From DATIXJ01 sp035518715 (GTDB lineage Bacteria; Bacteroidota; Ignavibacteria; UBA10030; SZUA-254): a stretch of 64,000 nucleotides of DNA. The DNA is taken from NCBI GenBank assembly GCA_035518715.1, contig DATIXJ010000054.1, forward strand, positions 18,830-82,829, given 5' to 3'. Below are positions 27,093 to 36,015 of this stretch, piece by piece (within the stretch, counting starts at the first letter, position 1; each line of letters opens with the position of its first letter). Made by a program: the position numbers and the translations under genes. Under the pieces are notes generated by a model, which was not told the origin of the DNA, searched no databases, and saw only the letters and a list, made by a program, of their open reading frames with translations.

Positions 27093-28355
27093 TCAATTCA
27101 CACTGGCGATCGCGTGCTTCAGATCCTGGAGGAGCTCGTCGGGTGGAGAACCGTTGGGGACATACCCTCTGAACAATTCCCAGATTCCCACACCTCCATA
27201 TCCGGCATTTCTGATGGTATCCACTTTTGCCTGGATACTGGCGCGGTTTTCGTAACTGTAATAATGTTTGCCGGCGCCATCATCATACCCAAACCATGGA
27301 ACCTTCGACACCGGATCCCACTGAGAATGATAAAAAGGATTCGCGTTCATGGCGTTCACAACTTCGGAATAATTCGCATACGCGGAAGATCCGACTCGTG
27401 TCTGACCCGGCGCGTCATTCCCCGCAACATGCCTCATTTCAAAGGGAATGATGACGCCGATTTTGGATGGCTGAATGCCAAATTTCACCCAACCATCCCA
27501 GGGCCCATGACCGTATCCATTTCCGAACCAGGATGTCCCGTTATAGTTTGGATAGTTGGTTGCGTCCGGCACGAGTGGAGAATTGAACCCGGTGACGCTC
27601 GAACCATCAGCGCAACCGTAGGCCATGATGTTGATCTGATCAAACTCGTTGTTTGCCCAAGCGGTATCGCCCGAGTAGACCGGAGTCTGCCATATAGGGA
27701 CGGCCGAGGTAATCATTCCCCGAACCGGCCAATGATCCAGAGTATCACGAAGTTCCCGAATGAACGCTTTGAATCCCTCATCTGACGTCCCTGGGTATTC
27801 AAAATCAAAATCCAATCCGTCAAGATTCCTTCGTCGCGCAAATCCGTTGACCCCTGCAACATACGAGATGAACTCATGACGCATACCCGGGGTATTCATC
27901 ACCTTCTCCATGTCTCCGGTAGATCCGGGTCCCGTCACTGTCGGAGATCCCCCCAACCCTGCGATGCACATCAGGGCCTTAACACTGTGTCGATGCGCGG
28001 AATCCACGATTGCCTTTACCCAGTTTATTCGTTTGTTATACCCGCCGTCAAAATTTTCCGAATCCGCGGTTCCCGGCATCTCCCGGAAATACGGTGGTGT
28101 CGAGGCATTCATGCCGCATGTAAAAATGATGATGTGCGTGAATGCGGTCCAGTCAATTTCTGATGGCGCGGGGCTCACGTCACCGAACTCCGGATAGTAT
28201 GCTGTTACCCAGAGCTTTGAAATTGCGCGCGGACCCTGCACCTTGGGACGCTCAGATGCGCTGATGAATTCCTCTCTCAGTAAATAAAGAACACAAAACG
28301 CGACAACGATAAATAGATAAAGCGACACCCTTCTCAGTGTCATTACTACTCTCAT
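27093..28355 (-). CDS. GH18 family protein, single domain
   Basis: The 420-aa protein has an N-terminal membrane helix or signal peptide (about residues 9-27) and one GH18 barrel (about 45-415). The catalytic motif DGLDFDFE (179-186) is complete, with Glu186 the likely acid. NIMAYGCADGS corresponds to the MxYD strand but with Gly for Asp. The C-terminal GVGIWELFRGY is the expected last barrel strand with its substrate-contacting Trp. Unlike its two large neighbours it has no accessory domain and no T9SS tail, so it may stay membrane-attached or periplasmic. It is flanked on both sides by the larger GH18 genes on the same strand. Confidence 0.88.
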   Translation of the reverse strand: MRVVMTLRRVSLYLFIVVAFCVLYLLREEFISASERPKVQGPRAISKLWVTAYYPEFGDVSPAPSEIDWTAFTHIIIFTCGMNASTPPYFREMPGTADSENFDGGYNKRINWVKAIVDSAHRHSVKALMCIAGLGGSPTVTGPGSTGDMEKVMNTPGMRHEFISYVAGVNGFARRRNLDGLDFDFEYPGTSDEGFKAFIRELRDTLDHWPVRGMITSAVPIWQTPVYSGDTAWANNEFDQINIMAYGCADGSSVTGFNSPLVPDATNYPNYNGTSWFGNGYGHGPWDGWVKFGIQPSKIGVIIPFEMRHVAGNDAPGQTRVGSSAYANYSEVVNAMNANPFYHSQWDPVSKVPWFGYDDGAGKHYYSYENRASIQAKVDTIRNAGYGGVGIWELFRGYVPNGSPPDELLQDLKHAIASVN

Positions 28356-28499
28356 GCTTAGAATTTGTTGGAAGCTCCCCTGGAGATGTTTGCGCCTGGA
28401 TTGAAGCGCGTTTGAAATCTAAGTATTTCTCCCCAGAGATGCAATTATCGAATTGTTAATTCCTGTTCAGAAAACGATGCCCCCCGAAAGAGGGAACCC

Positions 28500-28530
28500 A
28501 AGCAGTTTTCGGCGAATCGAAGAACTGCTT
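28500..28530. other. Strong hairpin between GH18 genes
   Basis: AAGCAGTT (28500-28507) pairs with AACTGCTT (28523-28530), extended inward by TTCG/CGAA with a one-base bulge and a 6-nt loop. It lies next to the terminator at 28532-28581. It may be part of a compound terminator or protect an mRNA end. Confidence 0.45.
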
Positions 28531-28531
28531 T

Positions 28532-28581
28532 AAATTAAGACAAATCCCAGCCAAAACTCTGAACTTCTGGCTGGGACTTGT
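28532..28581 (-). terminator. Terminator of the GH18 gene at 28613-31789
   Basis: Read leftward, ACAAGTCCCAGCCA pairs with TGGCTGGGATTTGT (14 pairs with one A-C or G-T type mismatch) around a 14-nt loop, followed by a moderately U-rich CTTAATTTAAAG. It lies 31 nt after the stop codon of the upstream GH18 gene. Confidence 0.6.
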
Positions 28582-28612
28582 TAAATCCGGGAGCGCGCTC
28601 CAGGAATCGATC

Positions 28613-31600
28613 TTATTTCAGGAGCATCATTTTACCCGTTTGCGAGAATCCGCCCGCGCGGAGCCGGTAAATGTAGAGGCCGCTCGGGAGGTTGTCTGCC
28701 GCAAATTTTTCTCGGTATTCCCCTGCCGAGCGCTGCTCATTGACGATCGTCGCAATTTCCCTGCCGAGGATGTCATAGATCTTGAGCGTCACGTACGAAG
28801 AGGTTGGGAGCGCGAACGTAATAATGGTCGAGGGATTGAATGGGTTCGGATAATTCTGATTCAGCGAGAACTGCGTCGGCAAATTCGGATTCGGCACGAC
28901 ATCCGTTACTCCGCTTATTTGCACGGCGACGGAATCCAGCCCCTCGGCAGTATTCACCGTGAAGAGCAGATACCCGGATACCGGTTGCGATTGTGTCGGA
29001 TGAGCCGATACGGCGAAGACCTGACTGCCTCCGGGGACAATCGTTGCCGATTGCGGCGAGACGGCAAATTCAGAGTCGGTTGATGCAATCCCTGAAATAA
29101 CGAGATTCACCACGCTGCCGGTATTACGAACCGTCAATGAGTCGACCTGCGTGGTGCCGACATGCAGCACACCAAAATTCAGCGATGTCAACGAGTACGA
29201 TGCCAGGGTATTGCCAAGAGCGGTAACGAAACTCGATGTCTGGGAAAATGATCCTGTTCCTGCCGAGTTTTTCGCTGCAACTCTCCAGTAGTACGCTGTC
29301 GAAGCAGAAAGCTGCGGCACCTGCCGGTAGGTTGCGGTAATCGTTGAGTCGTCAAGAACAACAGGCGTAAACGAGGTATTGAGCGCGACCTGCAATCGAT
29401 ACGACACTGCTCCCGGCGAACCTTCCCAGGTCAGCACCGGTGATATTGAGACTCCTTCCGCTCCCGGCAAAGGAAGAGTTGTCGTAGGTGCCATCGGTGC
29501 CTGCGCAACGCTATCAACAAAATGCACATTGTCGACGTAATAGACCGGGCTCAGCCGGGTATAATTCTGGATATTGATCCGGGTGATCGGATACTTGTTC
29601 GGATCAAGCTGGGTTATCGGCACGGAGATAATCGTCCACTGGTTTGTGGGAATATTATTCTCCATGACATTCGGGAACGTATTCCCGCTGTCATTGTAAC
29701 AGTAGACGTTGAGATTCAGGCCCGAGGTCGTGTTATAAATTGCAAATTCAAAGTGTGAATAATCGCTCGGATGAATATTCACCGGAGCGCTCACGGTTCC
29801 GCTGTGGACGCTGAATGCACCCCATGCCGACTGGGTGGTTTTCAGTGAATACGAACCGGCATAGACCTCCTCGGTACTCTTGTACACGTTCGTTGCCGAC
29901 CACGATGTATCTCTCCACGGAGCTTCCAGCGAATCCTGGTAAATCCAGGCAGACGCTGAATCGGGAGGCGGCACAACGACGGTCACCTGCACGGCGGAGC
30001 TCGTCGTTGTATTGCCTGAGAGATCGCGTGCACGGACGGTGAGCGATTGCGTTCCGCTGAGACCGGATGAGTTCCACACGACCGCATAGGGTGAGGTCGA
30101 ATCGGTCCCGATGACGACATTGTTGACAAGAAACGTCACAGATGAAACACCGACATTATCCGATGCAACAGCCGAAATCGTGACCGTTCCCGTAACCGAT
30201 GCTCCATTGAGCGGTGAAGAGATGGAGACCGACGGCGGTGTCGTGTCGGGCGGAGGCAGCTTCACAAATACCGATATTGTCGAAGACACACCGGAGTTCC
30301 CCGCGGCATCATACGCCTTTGCCGATAGTGTATGTGTCCCGGATAGGCCGGTCGTGTTCCAGGAATATGAGAAGGGAGATGCCACGCTGTTGCCGATCGT
30401 CGTCCCGTCGACCACGAAATCAACTCTGATCACGCCGACATTATCAGAGGCATTGACAGTGATAACTTTGACGCCTGAAACAGAGTCACCATTGACGGGG
30501 CTCGTCATGGTAATCGTCGGCTTAATCGTATCCGTCGGAACTGTTCCGGTTCCTCCGACTGCACTCTTGACAAACTGCAGAAGCTGATCGTGAGGTGTTG
30601 CATTCGAGGCATAGCCGATGCCGAGGTGCCAGACTCCCACACCATTGAACCCGCCGTTCTTGAGAGTATCGACCTTTGCCTGAATGCTTGCCTGATTTTC
30701 ATACGAGAAGAAATGCTGCGTACCGCCGGCATCCGTATATCCGAGCCACGGCACTTTTGCAACCGCGTCCCACGATGGAGATACCGGAGGAGAAAGCGCG
30801 GCGGCAGTTTGAATGGCTGTTACAACCGTGGAGTAATACGTGAACGTCGATGCATGTCCCGACTGACCCGGTGCGCTTACACCCGTTGCGCTTCTCATTT
30901 CGAAGGGAAGGATCACGCCGAGTTTATTTTTTCGGATACCATGATTGATCCAACCGATGTACACCCCCTGCCCGTTCTTGGTGTCACCGAACCAGGACGT
31001 ACCATTATAGTTCGGGTACGTCGCAAGATCCTGATAAAGAGGAGAATTAAATCCGACAACGGAAGATCCGTCATCGAAACCATACGCCATAATGTCAATC
31101 TGATCGAATTTATTATTCGACCATGCGGTATCGGCGAACACCGGCTCCCAATAGTTCGGCACGTCAACTCCAACAAGCGGCGTGGTCCATGTTGCCATGG
31201 TATCACGGAGTTCATTCACAAGTGCCTTGAAACCGGTATCGGCATTGTTCGGGTATTCATAATCAAAGTATATTCCGTCCAGATGACGTCGCGCCATCCA
31301 GCCCCCCGCACCCGCAACATAACTCTCGTAGGTATGCCGCTTGTTCACATCATTCGTCACGTCCGTGAGGAGAATACTGAACACGCTACCGACGTTTACT
31401 GAGAAATAGACTTTCACACCGTGCGCGTGGGCTGAATCAGTAATTGCCTTGATCCAGTTGATCTTCTTGTTGTAACCGCCGTCGAAATTTGCAGAATCGG
31501 AAGGTGAGACATTTCCGGCTTCTCTCAAATACGGTGCGGTTGAACCGGTCGTTGAGGTTCCGAACACGATAACATAATTGAATGCCGTCCAATCGACCTG

Positions 31601-31789
31601 GGCTGGCGTCGGGGAGATGTCATCGTATTCTGCATAGAACACCGTGGTCCTGAAATTGGGAATGGCCGAGGCCTGGTAAGAACCATTGCCGCCCGACGTT
31701 ACGGGCTCGAATGTGCCGGATTGAGAAACGGCGGCCTGCAACACCGCGGCTGCAACAATGAATATGCAAATCGATACGAATTTTATCAT
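28613..31789 (-). CDS. Secreted GH18 protein with Ig-like repeats, Hydin-like domain and T9SS sorting tail
   Basis: The 1058-aa protein shares its architecture with the gene at 23626-26952: signal peptide (1-22), GH18 barrel (about 45-410), two Ig-like domains, CBM-like jelly-roll (about 600-745) and an Fn3-like domain. It then differs by an ASPM-SPD2-Hydin-type domain (about 855-960) before the T9SS type A tail (NYPNPFNPST, GLYIYRLRAG). The catalytic motif is DGIYFDYE (171-178) with Tyr in place of the first internal Asp. The GH18 barrels of the two large proteins are close to identical over long stretches, so they are recent paralogues. The likely role is surface-attached attack on chitin-like or GlcNAc-containing glycans. 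Confidence 0.88.
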   Translation of the reverse strand: MIKFVSICIFIVAAAVLQAAVSQSGTFEPVTSGGNGSYQASAIPNFRTTVFYAEYDDISPTPAQVDWTAFNYVIVFGTSTTGSTAPYLREAGNVSPSDSANFDGGYNKKINWIKAITDSAHAHGVKVYFSVNVGSVFSILLTDVTNDVNKRHTYESYVAGAGGWMARRHLDGIYFDYEYPNNADTGFKALVNELRDTMATWTTPLVGVDVPNYWEPVFADTAWSNNKFDQIDIMAYGFDDGSSVVGFNSPLYQDLATYPNYNGTSWFGDTKNGQGVYIGWINHGIRKNKLGVILPFEMRSATGVSAPGQSGHASTFTYYSTVVTAIQTAAALSPPVSPSWDAVAKVPWLGYTDAGGTQHFFSYENQASIQAKVDTLKNGGFNGVGVWHLGIGYASNATPHDQLLQFVKSAVGGTGTVPTDTIKPTITMTSPVNGDSVSGVKVITVNASDNVGVIRVDFVVDGTTIGNSVASPFSYSWNTTGLSGTHTLSAKAYDAAGNSGVSSTISVFVKLPPPDTTPPSVSISSPLNGASVTGTVTISAVASDNVGVSSVTFLVNNVVIGTDSTSPYAVVWNSSGLSGTQSLTVRARDLSGNTTTSSAVQVTVVVPPPDSASAWIYQDSLEAPWRDTSWSATNVYKSTEEVYAGSYSLKTTQSAWGAFSVHSGTVSAPVNIHPSDYSHFEFAIYNTTSGLNLNVYCYNDSGNTFPNVMENNIPTNQWTIISVPITQLDPNKYPITRINIQNYTRLSPVYYVDNVHFVDSVAQAPMAPTTTLPLPGAEGVSISPVLTWEGSPGAVSYRLQVALNTSFTPVVLDDSTITATYRQVPQLSASTAYYWRVAAKNSAGTGSFSQTSSFVTALGNTLASYSLTSLNFGVLHVGTTQVDSLTVRNTGSVVNLVISGIASTDSEFAVSPQSATIVPGGSQVFAVSAHPTQSQPVSGYLLFTVNTAEGLDSVAVQISGVTDVVPNPNLPTQFSLNQNYPNPFNPSTIITFALPTSSYVTLKIYDILGREIATIVNEQRSAGEYREKFAADNLPSGLYIYRLRAGGFSQTGKMMLLK

Positions 31790-32376
31790 ACTCTAATCTC
31801 TACTCCAAATGTGGATGAAGGAACTCATCTGTCGAACTTGGGGACGATGCGTAAGTACCCAATTTTCCTGTTGATGACTCGCTAAAGGTACAAAGGGACC
31901 CCGGTTCCTTCAATTGAGCAATGATGGCCGTCACAAGAGTAGGAGGAGGTGACGGTCAGCTCATGGTTCGAGGTAATGTCCAAATTCCTGATGATGTTCG
32001 AAACTCGAACAAGATAGCCAATTGTGGAGCGCGAGTCAATACAATTTCCTTAATAATCATTAAGGTGAAAAAGATTTCATGAACCTGCACTTGACATGAA
32101 CATGAGAACTCGTGCTTGCCTTGGAGTGTTGACGCGAGGAACGTGAGTATAGTTTAAAGCGTATTATTGACTGCAGCAGTGCGAATGGAAGATGGGCGGG
32201 AAGCGCAGTGGGGAAAAAGGTGTGGAAAAATTCAACACTCTTCTGCCAGGGTTGCGCTCAATGACCTGTCGTTCTCCAACGGCCCGGGGGAACTCCCCTG
32301 AAAACGACATATCAACTATTGCATACGATCAGTATCCATTGACCGGCGCGGGATTATGAAGCGGAGGGGACAGATT
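31790..32376. other. Gene-free stretch of 587 bp
   Basis: It separates the GH18 cluster from the EPS locus. No supported gene is present. It contains a CCGTCAC/GTGACGG inverted repeat near 31929-31957 and a perfect palindrome at 32048-32065 (listed separately). The part just beyond 31789 should hold the promoter of the upstream-facing GH18 gene. Confidence 0.5.
32048..32065. promoter_or_regulatory. Perfect 18-bp palindrome, operator-like
   Basis: CCTTAAT-AATC-ATTAAGG has 7-bp arms and a 4-nt centre in an AT-rich setting. It lies about 260 bp upstream of the leftward GH18 gene. It could be an operator, but no partner is identified. Confidence 0.35.
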
Positions 32377-33462
32377 TTAGGGGATCAGTTCCTCGACGAT
32401 CGAACGGACAGAACCAACAAATGCATCAAGAGTATGATGTGCCTCGATGTATTTTCTCCCCTCCCTCCCCATTTCCTCTGCCCTGGCCGGATCTTTCCAC
32501 AAAGTCTCGATGGCTTCGCGGAGCGCGGAGGGGTCTCCGCCTTTGACAAAGAGACCGGTTTTCCCCTCAACAATGACGTCGACCTGGGCATTGGATCTCG
32601 TGCAGATGATCGCTTTCCCCATCGACATTGCTTCGAGGAGTACAGTGAGGCCGCTGCTCGTTTCAGAAGGAAGGAGAGGCAGCACGACAAATCTCGATCG
32701 TGCATAAATTTCCCTGAGCTCCTTGAAGGGAGCCGTTCCTACCGTGATATGTGGGGGAAAAGGTCCGTATTTTTCAATCGGCCGCCATTCGCTCCCATAC
32801 TGGCCGATGATCCGGACTGTTTTGGCAACGATACGGCAAGGGATATTTACCGGCTCCATTGCCCGGATCAGTGTCTCATAATCACGCATCTCTTCACCAA
32901 CCGCGGAGACTATGGGGGATTGTGTGCTTGTCATAGGTCTCCAGAATTGCTGATCAATGCCGTAGGGAACGTAGACGACCTTCGAGGGAGGAAGATGAAG
33001 CCGTTCGAGAGCGTAATTCCGCTGAACGGAAGACCAGGTAATGATCCTGTCGATGTGAGATGATGCCTTCTTGAGGAGATATGACTGTTTTGGTTTTGAA
33101 ATCCAGTAAACGAGAGCAACGTGTGGTGTCCGCCGACCTGTATACTTCAGGAGCAGTCCCATGAGAATTGCAAACCGTTCACCCCAGGAGATCAACGCGT
33201 CGTAACGTTTCCGGCGCAGGAATCCTTCCAGTACCCTCGCCGCTTCAACGGGCAGTACCGCGTACACCAATCGCTTCATAAATCCAACTGAGGCGATTGT
33301 TCGTTCGTCCAGCAATGTCGAATTCAAAACGCGCTGGAAGAGAGACACTCGGGGAGAGACGTCCTCGCGTTCAAGGCGTTCCAATTCCTGAATACCGGGA
33401 CGTCCGAAACTTGAAACAACCAGGGTCAGCGTTTTCAGATTTCGGCGCTGCTGAGATGCCAT
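32377..33462 (-). CDS. Glycosyltransferase family 4 protein (EPS locus, leftward arm)
   Basis: The 361-aa protein is a GT-B glycosyltransferase. The donor-binding C-terminal domain has YARSRFVVLPLLPSETSSGL and VLLEAMSMGKAIICTR, in which the conserved E-x7-E-type region of GT4 enzymes is visible. The N-terminal half is shorter than usual and carries WISKPKQSYLLKK. It resembles the rightward gene at 48609-49730 along its full length, so the two are paralogues with probably related acceptors. It should add a sugar to the lipid-linked EPS repeat unit on the cytoplasmic face. The ribosome site is weak, so the exact start is uncertain. Confidence 0.88.
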   Translation of the reverse strand: MASQQRRNLKTLTLVVSSFGRPGIQELERLEREDVSPRVSLFQRVLNSTLLDERTIASVGFMKRLVYAVLPVEAARVLEGFLRRKRYDALISWGERFAILMGLLLKYTGRRTPHVALVYWISKPKQSYLLKKASSHIDRIITWSSVQRNYALERLHLPPSKVVYVPYGIDQQFWRPMTSTQSPIVSAVGEEMRDYETLIRAMEPVNIPCRIVAKTVRIIGQYGSEWRPIEKYGPFPPHITVGTAPFKELREIYARSRFVVLPLLPSETSSGLTVLLEAMSMGKAIICTRSNAQVDVIVEGKTGLFVKGGDPSALREAIETLWKDPARAEEMGREGRKYIEAHHTLDAFVGSVRSIVEELIP

Positions 33463-33664
33463 GCGTTTACTCTTGAGAATGGGGAGAATCTTCGGGGGTT
33501 TGTCTGGAGATCACGAGGAGTGTCCGCAAAGGGAAGCAAAGATGACCTGACGGGAGTAACCGGACAGAGGGCGCGAAATTCCGCAACATAAGAATATACT
33601 ATGAGCCCTCTTCGCTCGACGCCTGCAAGCGATGAACGAGTTGACATACCTCCGGGAAAGGATG

Positions 33665-35596
33665 TTACTGTTCGACGAAGACGTACGATTCTTTGTCGGG
33701 GGCCGGTTGCCTGACAGGTGGTGAGAAAGCTCGGATTTCTTCAAGCCTCAGTTCCGAGCGCCTCAGAACGATGCCGTAATTGCGCGCGATCTTCTGAATA
33801 CGCTCGATCACCTTCGGCTTGATGGAGCCGTTGGAGAGAATGACTTCTTCGATCTTCATTGTCCGCAGGAGACGCTCGAGCTTCCAGTGACCGCCGAAGA
33901 CGGGATACCCGTTGACCCGCTTCCCCTGAAGTTTTGGATCATCATCCAGGAACCCCACCGGGCAGAGATTCAGTTTCTCATCATGGAGCATCTTCTGGAT
34001 CATCAAACCGCTTTCGGCATCCGCACCATAAATGAGCGCCTTGCGTTTCCCTGCACACTGATCGCGCCGCGAGAGATGATTGAGGATATGAAACGAAACC
34101 CTCGCCCCCATCACCAGCGAAAGGAGGAAGTAAAAATCCAACGTCAGAATCGTAGAGTTCAGGGGATTCCACGCCTTGGGAAGAAACGAAAAGACTACCC
34201 AGGTGACAACCACGGCAATGATGACCGACTGAAGAATCCGCAAAATGTCGGTGATCCCGAGTTGCCGGATCGTCCCCTTATAAAGGCCGCCGAAATACAG
34301 AACAGTGAGTTGCAGACCTGCCACCAGCATCGCGCTTTTCAGGAACTGGAAGTCGAAATACGCCAGCCCCTTCGATCGCAATTCGAGATAATACGACAGG
34401 ACAAACGCCAGAATGACGAAGCCGAGGTCCAGAAACACCTGCACAACGTTGCTTTTCATCAGCGGCAGCTCGTAAATGGGAAGGAGAATGCCATTCCGGA
34501 CCATCGCCATTTCCTTGTATCGCAACTGACCGACTGCCACAACCATTGCGAGTCCGATCGCAATGAGGATGGGGGTGGCGTAAAAGCTGTTTGAGACCGT
34601 CACCAGGAACGCCATTGCGCCGAAGATGCAGGACACAACATAGAGGAGAAGCACGACCGCCCTATGGGAAAGCCCGCGGGCGATCAACTGGTGGTGAATG
34701 TGCCCGCGATCAGGGAGAAACATCGTAAAGAGTTTCTTCACGAGCGATTTTTGCTGTTGTTCCTCGGGGAAGATCGATCTCAGGAGCCGGCGCGCCATTG
34801 AGAGAAACGTATCCATGATCGGCAAACCGAGCGCAAGCATCGGGACGAGTATGGAGAATGCCGTCGACCCTTTTGTCGAACTCTGCATCGAGAGAATGGC
34901 AAGTGCGAAGCCGAGGAAAAGACTGCCCGAGTCGCCGAGGAAGATCCGCGCGCCGTTGAAGTTGTAACGGAGGAAACCCAGCACCGCACCGGCGAGAAGC
35001 AGTGCCATCATCGCCGTCGGCATGTCCTGCTTCATGAACGAGATCATGCAGATCGTCAGGGAGACGATAAATGCCACACCCGAGGCGAGGCCGTCGAGTC
35101 CGTCAATGAGGTTGAAGGCATTGGTAATCCCCACAATCCAAAGAAGCGTTGCGGGGAAATTGAAAATTCCAAGGTCGAGAAGATTCTGATTGAACGGATG
35201 AGTAATAAAGGAAATCCGGAATCCGGCCAGGTAGACAATCGCTGCCGCTACAAACTGGAAGAGAAACTTCTTGCCGGGAGTCAGCTGGCGCACATCATCC
35301 CAGATACCGAGGAGGAGCACCAGCGTGAGCGAAATCGCCAGCATCACCCCTGTGCGGGGATGCATTGCGGAAAACGGATGAAGCGCCGGATCAAGATAAA
35401 TATAGAGCAGCAGCGACAGGAAGAAACTCGCGTAGATCGCAAGACCGCCCAGACGCGGAATAGGAAAACGATGGACTTTTCTTTCATTCGGCTGATCCAT
35501 TGCGCCGATCCGCTTCGCCAGCCGGATAACTAACGGCGTGAGGATGAGGGACAACGCCAGCGGAATAACGAAGATGATATATAACTGAAAGATCAT
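33665..35596 (-). CDS. WecA/MraY-type phosphoglycosyltransferase fused to FlaA1-like membrane/Rossmann half
   Basis: The 643-aa protein has an N-terminal WecA-like domain (residues 1-365, about ten helices) with GIWDD at 98-101, NAFNLIDGLDGL at 159-170, a Gly/Asp-rich RIFLGDSGSLFLGF and the HIHHQLIARG loop. It should transfer a HexNAc-1-phosphate to undecaprenyl phosphate and so start EPS repeat synthesis. A second set of about four helices (375-510) and a Rossmann-like domain (516-620, ALIYGADAESG) follow. These resemble the N-terminal half of FlaA1/CapD nucleotide-sugar dehydratases. The dehydratase SDR domain itself is absent. The fusion is a single uninterrupted frame. Confidence 0.88.
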   Translation of the reverse strand: MIFQLYIIFVIPLALSLILTPLVIRLAKRIGAMDQPNERKVHRFPIPRLGGLAIYASFFLSLLLYIYLDPALHPFSAMHPRTGVMLAISLTLVLLLGIWDDVRQLTPGKKFLFQFVAAAIVYLAGFRISFITHPFNQNLLDLGIFNFPATLLWIVGITNAFNLIDGLDGLASGVAFIVSLTICMISFMKQDMPTAMMALLLAGAVLGFLRYNFNGARIFLGDSGSLFLGFALAILSMQSSTKGSTAFSILVPMLALGLPIMDTFLSMARRLLRSIFPEEQQQKSLVKKLFTMFLPDRGHIHHQLIARGLSHRAVVLLLYVVSCIFGAMAFLVTVSNSFYATPILIAIGLAMVVAVGQLRYKEMAMVRNGILLPIYELPLMKSNVVQVFLDLGFVILAFVLSYYLELRSKGLAYFDFQFLKSAMLVAGLQLTVLYFGGLYKGTIRQLGITDILRILQSVIIAVVVTWVVFSFLPKAWNPLNSTILTLDFYFLLSLVMGARVSFHILNHLSRRDQCAGKRKALIYGADAESGLMIQKMLHDEKLNLCPVGFLDDDPKLQGKRVNGYPVFGGHWKLERLLRTMKIEEVILSNGSIKPKVIERIQKIARNYGIVLRRSELRLEEIRAFSPPVRQPAPDKESYVFVEQ

Positions 35597-36015
35597 ACGG
35601 GTGGCAATTGGTTCTACACTATCGATTCATGATTATTATACACCGACTCGAACACGGCGGGCCTTCACGCGGAGGTAGTACTTCTGCGGTCTGCCCGACG
35701 GTAACCTTTAAACGTATTAACTGATTGTTTCTCTTATTCTCTTCGGGGAACCGAAGCTCGGTCATCGAAGAGCAATCACCCGGCTGTAGAAGCCGGAGTC
35801 TTTTCGTTGACGAATCAGTAAGAAGCGAGATCCCGCGGCGATTGAATCCGTTAAGCTTTCTAACTCATGCGTGAAGGATTTGCCGACAGGATTTTTCCCT
35901 ATACTGATTATAGTGAAAAAAAATTAATATTCAAGTGGTAATGGATTAAATTTATATAAAGGAATGATGGCAAGTTGTGACACAGAACACTTCCTCCCTT
36001 CAGAACAAGCCGCTT
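35597..36015. other. Leader region of the WecA-fusion gene (419 bp)
   Basis: Transcription here is leftward on both sides. The region contains two adjacent hairpins (35739-35796, listed separately) and an AT-rich stretch near 35910-35960 that could hold a promoter. No gene is supported. Confidence 0.45.
35739..35796 (-). ncRNA. Structured leader candidate upstream of the WecA-fusion gene
   Basis: Two hairpins lie side by side. CTCTTCG (35739-35745) pairs with CGAAGAG (35766-35772) and encloses CCGA/TCGG. CCGGCT (35780-35785) pairs with AGCCGG (35791-35796) around a 5-nt loop. The position in a 419-bp leader suggests a cis-acting RNA. I compared it with c-di-GMP and JUMPstart motifs and found no match, so the class is unknown. 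Confidence 0.35.

Noticed and set aside
30590..31402. 270-codon plus-strand frame
   Set aside because: It is the antisense shadow of the GH18 gene at 28613-31789 and has no family character.
27093..31789. CRISPR-like or IS-mediated repeats in the GH18 region
   Set aside because: The repeated DNA is explained by paralogous coding sequence; no short regular spacers or terminal inverted repeats are seen.
35739..35796. Cyclic-di-GMP riboswitch
   Set aside because: The stem order and the conserved unpaired bases of that class are missing; only simple hairpins are present.
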